Shown here: positions 30,928 to 35,214 of the stretch, one piece after another
How the letters are laid out: every line of letters starts with the position of its first letter
Numbering within the stretch: the first letter of the stretch is position 1
Assembly: GCA_020638135.1 (NCBI GenBank)
Contig: JACKJE010000027.1
Coordinates: 1-35,214 of the forward strand
From: Methylobacteriaceae bacterium
Lineage (GTDB): Bacteria; Pseudomonadota; Alphaproteobacteria; Rhizobiales; Beijerinckiaceae
Direction: 5' to 3'
Length of the DNA: 35,214 bases
Notes under the pieces: generated by a model
Told to the model about the DNA's origin: nothing
Seen by the model: only the letters and a program-made list of their open reading frames with translations
Database searches by the model: none
Translations under genes and position numbers: made by a program

Positions 30928-31806
30928 TCACGCGCGAGCGGCGATCGCATCCGCGATGGCGACCGTGCGCCGCGCGATTTCGGCGTGCAGCAGTTCGACC
31001 ATCTTGCCCTCGATCTGGATCGCGCCCTTGGCCGCATTGGCCGGCTGGCTGAACACGTCAATGATCTTGCGCGCGAAAGCGACTTCGTCGGTCGACGGCG
31101 CAAAGATTTCATTGCACGGGCCGATCTGGTTCGGATGGATCAGCGTCTTGCCGTCCATGCCGAAGTCGCGGCCCTGCTCGCATTCCGCGCGCAGTCCCGC
31201 CTCGTTGGAGAAGTCGTTGTAGACGCCGTCGATGATCTCGACCTTGTGCGCGCGCGCCGCCGCCACGCAGGTCGACAGCCAGGCGAGCATCGAGGGCCGG
31301 CCTGGCGTCAGGCGCGCGCGTGTCTCCTTCGCGAGATCGTTCGTGCCCATGATGAAAACCGACAGCCGCGAGGCCGGATCGACCGCGGTCCGCGCGATCG
31401 AATCGGCGTTGAGCATGGCGAGCGGCGTCTCCATCATCGCCCACAGCCGCGTCGTCTCCGGCGCGCCAGCCTCGCGCATCGCCTTGGCCGCCATCATCAC
31501 GTCGCCGGGTGTGGAGACCTTCGGCACCAGAATGGCGTCCGGCGCCACCTGGGCGGCCGCAGCCATATCCTCGGCGCCCCAGGGCGTCGTCAGCCCGTTG
31601 ACGCGGATCACCACCTCGCGCCGGCCGAAGCCGCCGGCCTTGACCGTCTCCATCACCTGGTTGCGCGCCATCGCCTTGGCGTCGGGCGCGACCGCGTCCT
31701 CCAGGTCGAGGATCAGCGCATCGGCCGCCAGCGTGCGGGACTTTTCGAGCGCTCGGGCGTTGGAGCCCGGCATGTAGAGACAGGAGCGTCGCGGACGAAG
31801 GGACAT
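30928..31806 (-). CDS. mcl2: HpcH/HpaI-type CoA ester lyase, malyl-CoA thioesterase (Mcl2)-like
   Basis: A 292-residue TIM-barrel protein of the citrate lyase beta/malyl-CoA lyase family. Signatures are SCLYMPGSNARALEKS, LILDLEDAVAP (metal and substrate aspartate/glutamate), VRVNGLTTPWG, LWAMMETPLAMLN, FIMGTNDLAKE and GMDGKTLIHPNQ. By length and these segments it is closer to (3S)-malyl-CoA thioesterase (Mcl2) of the ethylmalonyl-CoA pathway than to the 318-residue malyl-CoA lyase. Mcl2 releases malate from malyl-CoA at the end of that pathway. ATG 31806 is preferred to the ATG at 31842. It lies upstream of mic60, where hemC/hemD are found in many relatives. Confidence 0.83.
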   Translation of the reverse strand: MSLRPRRSCLYMPGSNARALEKSRTLAADALILDLEDAVAPDAKAMARNQVMETVKAGGFGRREVVIRVNGLTTPWGAEDMAAAAQVAPDAILVPKVSTPGDVMMAAKAMREAGAPETTRLWAMMETPLAMLNADSIARTAVDPASRLSVFIMGTNDLAKETRARLTPGRPSMLAWLSTCVAAARAHKVEIIDGVYNDFSNEAGLRAECEQGRDFGMDGKTLIHPNQIGPCNEIFAPSTDEVAFARKIIDVFSQPANAAKGAIQIEGKMVELLHAEIARRTVAIADAIAARA

Positions 31807-32138
31807 GGATAGGGCGCCTCGGAAACTGTCGCGGTGCAACATAGTGGCTCGGCGCCTGTCACGCTATGGTCATTTTGACGGACCTGAGGCGGCCAACCTA
31901 TGCAAATGCGACAGGACTGCGGCAATTTGCAGGCCTGCCCCGACACATCGCGGTCTCGACCGGACAGCATGTGACCAATACGACACAGTACTGATTCAAT
32001 TCACAATTCATGACCGGATTGTGGCGCGGCGCCCTCATTTTGCTGCAATGCAAAACGACAAGAGACCGACAGAGCGACATTCGCTCTTGCCCGCCTGCTG
32101 CATGGCTGCGGCCGGCGGCGACATCATTGGAGTAGGTA
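31807..32138. other. Divergent intergenic region, mcl2 and outer-membrane protein
   Basis: About 330 bases with no recognised gene. It is AT-richer than average at 31975-32060 and should hold promoters for both divergent genes. AGTAGG at 32131-32136 lies too close to the outer-membrane protein start to be certain as a ribosome-binding site; GGAGTAGG spans 32129-32136. Confidence 0.4.
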
Positions 32139-32819
32139 ATGCATCTGAAGTCCCTCGCCGCCGCCCTTCTCGTCGGCGTTTCCTCGACCGCCGCCCTGGC
32201 GGCCGACCTTCCCTCGCGCCATCGCGCCGCCCCGGCGCCGATCGTCGCGCAGGCCCCGATCTTCACCTGGACCGGTCTCTATGTCGGTCTGCAGGCCGGT
32301 TACGCCTGGGATCGCGTCTCGGTGAGCAACACGTTCGCCGCCGTCCCGGTCAACATTTCGCGCAACGGCTTCGTCGGCGGCGGCCATGTCGGCTACCTCT
32401 ACCAGACCGGCCCGGCCGTGTTCGGCCTCGAGGCGGATGTCGAAGGCACGACCATCAAGAACTCGGGCCTGCGCGCCTCGCTGCGCGGCCGCCTCGGCCT
32501 CGCCGCCGACCGCGCCCTGTTCTACGTGACCGGCGGCGGCGCGCTCGCCAACCAGAATTACACGCTGTGGTCGCCCTTCACGGGCTTCAACACCAACGCC
32601 TCGGCGACCAAGCTCGGCTGGACGCTCGGCGCGGGCGTGGAATACGCCTTCGCCCCGAACTGGTCGGCGCGCGTCGAATATCGCTACAGCGATTTTGGCA
32701 AGCTCGACGTCGCCAACTTCATCGCGCCGGCGCAGATCTCGCGTCGCGAGAACGCGGTGCGCCTCGGCGTGTCCTACCACTTCGGCGGTTCGGCCGGCCC
32801 GGTCGTCGCCAAGTACTGA
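32139..32819 (+). CDS. Outer-membrane beta-barrel protein (Omp25/RopB-like)
   Basis: A 226-residue intact member of the alphaproteobacterial small porin-like family. A signal peptide (cleaved after ALAA near residue 21) precedes PAPIVAQAPIFTWTGLYVGL. The rest alternates beta strands with glycine turns (GFVGGGHVGYLYQ; LGWTLGAGVEYAFAPNWSAR), ending VVAKY with a terminal aromatic residue for barrel insertion. Such proteins are abundant structural outer-membrane proteins rather than proven pores. It is a paralogue of the frameshifted gene at 19885 and has its own strong terminator, so it is probably well expressed as a single gene. Confidence 0.92.
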   Translation: MHLKSLAAALLVGVSSTAALAADLPSRHRAAPAPIVAQAPIFTWTGLYVGLQAGYAWDRVSVSNTFAAVPVNISRNGFVGGGHVGYLYQTGPAVFGLEADVEGTTIKNSGLRASLRGRLGLAADRALFYVTGGGALANQNYTLWSPFTGFNTNASATKLGWTLGAGVEYAFAPNWSARVEYRYSDFGKLDVANFIAPAQISRRENAVRLGVSYHFGGSAGPVVAKY

Positions 32820-32854
32820 GCGAAAGACCGCGCATCCCTGCGGTCCCGCATTCG

Positions 32855-32885
32855 AAAGCCCGGCTCCGGCCGGGCTTTCCTTTTT
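32855..32885 (+). terminator. Rho-independent terminator after the outer-membrane protein
   Basis: A perfect 10-bp stem AAAGCCCGGC / GCCGGGCTTT (32855-32864 and 32869-32878) with loop TCCG, followed by CCTTTTTG. It lies 35 bases after the stop codon. Confidence 0.88.
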
Positions 32886-32938
32886 GCGTCGCAACAAACC
32901 CCTTGGCTTGAAGCCGCTGCTGCGCCACATTCCGCGCC

Positions 32939-33649
32939 ATGAGCGACCAAGCCCCCGCCGCCGACCTCCTCCCCGGCCGTCTCGAAAAAGGCTATCGCGC
33001 CTTTCTGGAAGGACGCTTCCCGACCGAGCGCCAGCGCTTCCGCTCGCTCGCCGAAACCGGCCAGAAGCCGCGCATCATGCTGATCGGCTGCTGCGACTCC
33101 CGCGTCTCGCCCGAAACGATCTTCGACGCCAGCCCCGGCGAAATCTTCGTTCTGCGCAACGTCGCGGCGCTCGTGCCGCCCTACCGGCCAAACGACGACT
33201 ATCACTCGACCTCCGCCGCGCTCGAATTTGGCGTCATGGGCCTACGCGTCGAACACATCGTTGTCATGGGCCACGAGGCCTGCGGCGGCGTGAAGGCTTA
33301 TGCCGAGAACGAGGCCGACCCATATGCCCGCCCGCTGTCGCCGGGCGACTTCATCGGCCAGTGGATCAAGCTGATCGCGCCGGCCGCGCAGGCGCTGGGC
33401 GCCGCGCCGGCAGAGCCCGACACGGCCTATGTCGAGAAGCTCGGCCATGAATCGGTGCGCCAGAGTCTCGCCAACCTGCGCACATTCCCCTGCATCGCCA
33501 ATCTGGTCGAAAGGGGCCGCCTTTCGATTCACGGCGCCTATTTCGGCGTGGCCGACGGCAAACTTCTCGCCCTCGACGAGGCGCGCGGCGTCTTCAGGGC
33601 CGTCGCCGAGGACGCCTGGCGCGCGGCCTTCGCCGAACCGCGGTTCTGA
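32939..33649 (+). CDS. Beta-class carbonic anhydrase
   Basis: A 236-residue zinc enzyme interconverting CO2 and bicarbonate. Zinc ligands are C51 (in CCDSRV), H112 and C115 (in MGHEACGG), with the D53-R55 dyad intact. LRNVAALVPPY and STSAALEFGV are further family marks. No signal peptide is seen, so it acts in the cytoplasm, where bicarbonate is needed for carboxylations such as those of the ethylmalonyl-CoA pathway. The last 112 bases are overlapped by the antisense HxlR-family gene. Confidence 0.95.
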   Translation: MSDQAPAADLLPGRLEKGYRAFLEGRFPTERQRFRSLAETGQKPRIMLIGCCDSRVSPETIFDASPGEIFVLRNVAALVPPYRPNDDYHSTSAALEFGVMGLRVEHIVVMGHEACGGVKAYAENEADPYARPLSPGDFIGQWIKLIAPAAQALGAAPAEPDTAYVEKLGHESVRQSLANLRTFPCIANLVERGRLSIHGAYFGVADGKLLALDEARGVFRAVAEDAWRAAFAEPRF

Positions 33650-34002
33650 GGCTTCGATTTCTGGCCTTCCCGCACATCCTCGGCTCGCCAGCGCGTCGCC
33701 ACATCGCCGAGCGCGTCAAGCATGGCCTTGAGCTGCACGCCACGTTTGGTCAGCGAATAGCTGACCGTTGGCGGAATGGTCGGCTGGTAATCGCGCGCCA
33801 CAAGGCCGTCTGCCTCGAGCCGCTTCAGCCGGTCGGTCAGCATCTTTGGCGAAATGTCAGGAAGCAGGCGCTTCAATTCGCCGAAGCGCAGGATGCCGTG
33901 CATGCGCAGCAGCCACAGGATATGCGTCGTCCACGGTCCCGATATCTGCTTGAGCACGAAATCGACCGGACAGCCGTCGGACTTGCGCACGTTGCTCGCC
34001 AT
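33538..34002 (-). CDS. HxlR family transcriptional regulator
   Basis: A 154-residue winged helix-turn-helix regulator: CPVDFVLKQISGPWTTHIL near the N-terminus (C11 is a potential redox sensor), recognition region FGELKRLLPDISPKMLTDRL, and wing VARDYQPTIPPTVSYSLT. The domain is complete by about residue 110. The last 37 or so residues form a Lys/Ser/Ala-rich tail encoded antisense to the carbonic anhydrase 3' end. HxlR regulators respond to oxidants, quinones or aldehydes and typically control a divergent oxidoreductase, here the WrbA-like flavoprotein. The start at ATG 34002 fits the domain. Confidence 0.9.
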   Translation of the reverse strand: MASNVRKSDGCPVDFVLKQISGPWTTHILWLLRMHGILRFGELKRLLPDISPKMLTDRLKRLEADGLVARDYQPTIPPTVSYSLTKRGVQLKAMLDALGDVATRWRAEDVREGQKSKPQNRGSAKAARQASSATALKTPRASSRARSLPSATPK

Positions 34003-34028
34003 GACGCCGCGCCTCGCTTCGTAGGGCT

Positions 34029-34060
34029 GGTAACTTACTTACTCAAAGGTAACTACTTAC
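34029..34060. promoter_or_regulatory. Direct repeats, candidate HxlR operator
   Basis: Two near-identical direct repeats, GGTAACTTACTTAC (34029-34042) and GGTAACTACTTAC (34048-34060), offset by 19 nt, lie in the AT-rich gap between the divergent HxlR regulator and flavoprotein genes. They probably bind the regulator, overlapping one or both promoters. This is inferred from position and repetition. Confidence 0.55.
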
Positions 34061-34129
34061 AAAAATAAATCAACTCGCCTAATTCCCTCGTATCGGCGAC
34101 GCGCGTCGCCTCGAACATGGGTGATGAAG

Positions 34130-34705
34130 ATGGCGAAGATCGCGATTGTCTATTTCTCCGGCTACGGCCATACGGCGAAACTTGCGGACGCCGTGGAACA
34201 GGGCGCGGCCTCGGTCGCTGGCGCACAGGTCGAGACCTTCCGGATCGACGCGAACGGCGACTTGCCGGACGACGCCCTCGACAAGCTGGCGGCGGCGGAC
34301 GCGATCGTCTACGGCAGCCCGACCTACATGGGCGGACCGGCCTGGCAGTTCAAGAAATTCGCCGACGCCTCGTCGAAAGCCTGGTTCACGCAGGCATGGA
34401 AGGACAAGATCGCGGCGGGCTTTACGAACTCCGCCTCGGTCAACGGCGACAAGGCGGCGACCATCTCCTATTTCGTGACGCTCGCCATGCAGCACGGCCA
34501 GATCTGGGTCGGCACCGGACTGATGCCGTCGAACAAGAAAGAGCATGGTCCCGACGATGTGAACTGGACCGCCGGCCAGACCGGCCTGCTGGCGATATCG
34601 CCCTCGGACGCTTCGGCTGACGAGGCCCCGCGCAAGGGCGATCTGGAGACCGCGCGCCTGTTCGCCGCGCGTGTCGCGGAAATCGCGGTGAAATTGCGCG
34701 GCTGA
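34130..34705 (+). CDS. WrbA-like NAD(P)H:quinone oxidoreductase / flavodoxin-fold protein
   Basis: A flavodoxin-fold enzyme of 191 residues from ATG 34130; GTG 34121 and ATG 34124 are in-frame alternatives. The FMN phosphate loop is SGYGHTAK near residues 9-16. The flavin-binding YGSPTYMGGPAWQFK and the NADPH-family segment GTGLMPSNKK follow. Such enzymes reduce quinones by two electrons and limit redox cycling. The divergent HxlR-type regulator supports induction by oxidants or electrophiles. No strong ribosome-binding site is visible before any candidate start. Confidence 0.88.
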   Translation: MAKIAIVYFSGYGHTAKLADAVEQGAASVAGAQVETFRIDANGDLPDDALDKLAAADAIVYGSPTYMGGPAWQFKKFADASSKAWFTQAWKDKIAAGFTNSASVNGDKAATISYFVTLAMQHGQIWVGTGLMPSNKKEHGPDDVNWTAGQTGLLAISPSDASADEAPRKGDLETARLFAARVAEIAVKLRG

Positions 34706-34832
34706 TCGGCAAGGCCGGCGGGCGGGCGCGTTGCGCGCCCGTCGGACATGCCTGTGCTGCTGCGCACCGCCCGACGGCCCACCTTTGCATACGACCGTTG
34801 CGACTCGTCACGTTCAAGCAACGGAGAATGAT

Positions 34833-35201
34833 GTGACTGCGACCTGCACGCGCGCCGAAGCGCTTCAATTGTTCGGCCTCGCCATATTTGCCGGCATAGG
34901 CGTGACCGGGCGATCCGCGCACGCGGCGGACGGCGTGAAACTCTTCAAGATCGTGTCCGCCCGCGACGAGATCGTCATCGGCGTGACCGACATGGAACTG
35001 TCAGGCGAAGGCAGCGACCTCGCGCGTCTTGCATCAAAGATGCGCGCCGCCGGTCAGCTCGAGGTCTGGCGCTACGCCGTGCGCAAGGCCGCCAGCGGCG
35101 ACCTCGAACAGGCCCCGTCGACGCGCGTGATGATCATCTATTCCGAAACGCTGCGCATCGAACCTTATGCGACGCCGCTGAAGGTCCTGCCGCCTGCATG
35201 A
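34833..35201 (+). CDS. Small exported protein of unknown function
   Basis: A 122-residue protein starting at GTG 34833, preceded by GGAG at 6 nt; the longer frame to 34731 lacks support. A signal peptide (LFGLAIFAGIGVTG, cleaved after AHA near residue 31) is followed by about 90 residues of mixed beta/alpha character (VKLFKIVSARDEIVIGVTD; VMIIYSETLRIEPY). I do not recognise the family. It is 127 bases downstream of the flavoprotein and may be independently expressed. Confidence 0.65.
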   Translation: MTATCTRAEALQLFGLAIFAGIGVTGRSAHAADGVKLFKIVSARDEIVIGVTDMELSGEGSDLARLASKMRAAGQLEVWRYAVRKAASGDLEQAPSTRVMIIYSETLRIEPYATPLKVLPPA

Positions 35202-35214
35202 CGCCGCCCGAAGT

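Noticed and set aside
28065..31052. Plus-strand open frame of 995 codons
   Set aside because: Antisense to hemY, mic60 and part of mcl2; composed of arginine/glycine-rich low-complexity sequence.

Overview
The window looks like a chromosomal segment of a high-GC alphaproteobacterium of the Hyphomicrobiales. The evidence is genes of the ethylmalonyl-CoA pathway ((2S)-methylsuccinyl-CoA dehydrogenase and a malyl-CoA thioesterase/lyase-type protein), the alphaproteobacterial Mic60-hemY pair, two Omp25/RopB-like small outer-membrane beta-barrel proteins, and a quinoprotein amine dehydrogenase cluster. This fits a methylotroph, methanotroph or relative (Beijerinckiaceae/Methylocystaceae-like), but the sequence alone does not fix the genus. 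No rRNA, CRISPR array, insertion sequence or phage gene was seen.

Layout. 1-480: no gene recognised. 0.5-5.8 kb: housekeeping genes (M23 envelope peptidase, TSUP transporter, GluQ-type tRNA-modifying synthetase, AlkA-type DNA glycosylase, alpha/beta hydrolase). The glycosylase has coding sequence upstream of its first ATG but no ATG/GTG/TTG in any frame there; a strong Shine-Dalgarno sits 7 nt before an in-frame AUA. 5.8-6.7 kb: decayed DNA with a remnant of a thiamine-diphosphate decarboxylase. 6.75-16.3 kb: an accessory-looking catabolic and uptake block. It contains a nitronate monooxygenase, a Bug-type binding protein and an IclR regulator on the minus strand, then (plus strand) an ACAD11-type acyl-CoA dehydrogenase, TctB, TctA, an uncharacterised AttH-like protein, an APH-type kinase, a small helical protein and a hotdog thioesterase. 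The block abuts the 3' end of a tRNA-Thr(CGU) gene.

16.7-21.5 kb: a family-2 glycosyltransferase broken by a frameshift in a GC-dinucleotide run, an uncharacterised protein made of two 69-residue repeats, an outer-membrane protein with a 1-nt frameshift, a host-attachment-family protein, and a small lipoprotein that may also be frameshifted. 21.5-24.3 kb: methylsuccinyl-CoA dehydrogenase, whose frame is open into an upstream DUF808/YedI membrane-protein gene, giving one 919-codon frame. 24.3-27.6 kb: a minus-strand operon for a tryptophan-tryptophylquinone amine dehydrogenase in the order B-E-D-A-cytochrome c. By sequence it resembles aromatic (aralkyl) amine dehydrogenase more than methylamine dehydrogenase. 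27.6-31.8 kb: hemY, mic60 and the malyl-CoA thioesterase/lyase homologue. 32.1-35.2 kb: an intact outer-membrane protein with terminator, a beta-carbonic anhydrase overlapping an antisense HxlR regulator, a divergent WrbA-like flavoprotein and a small exported protein.

How the parts may work together. The strongest candidate for a little-described system is the 6.75-16.3 kb block. The ACAD11-type dehydrogenase and APH-type kinase are separate-gene counterparts of the two halves of eukaryotic ACAD11 and of the Pseudomonas levulinate (Lva) pathway, in which hydroxyacyl-CoAs are phosphorylated and then dephosphorylated by elimination. Here they sit with a complete tripartite tricarboxylate transporter, so the block could import and degrade a hydroxy- or oxo-carboxylate. 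Separately, the amine dehydrogenase operon lacks the MauF/MauG/amicyanin genes usual in mau clusters and carries a monoheme cytochrome with no evident distal methionine ligand.
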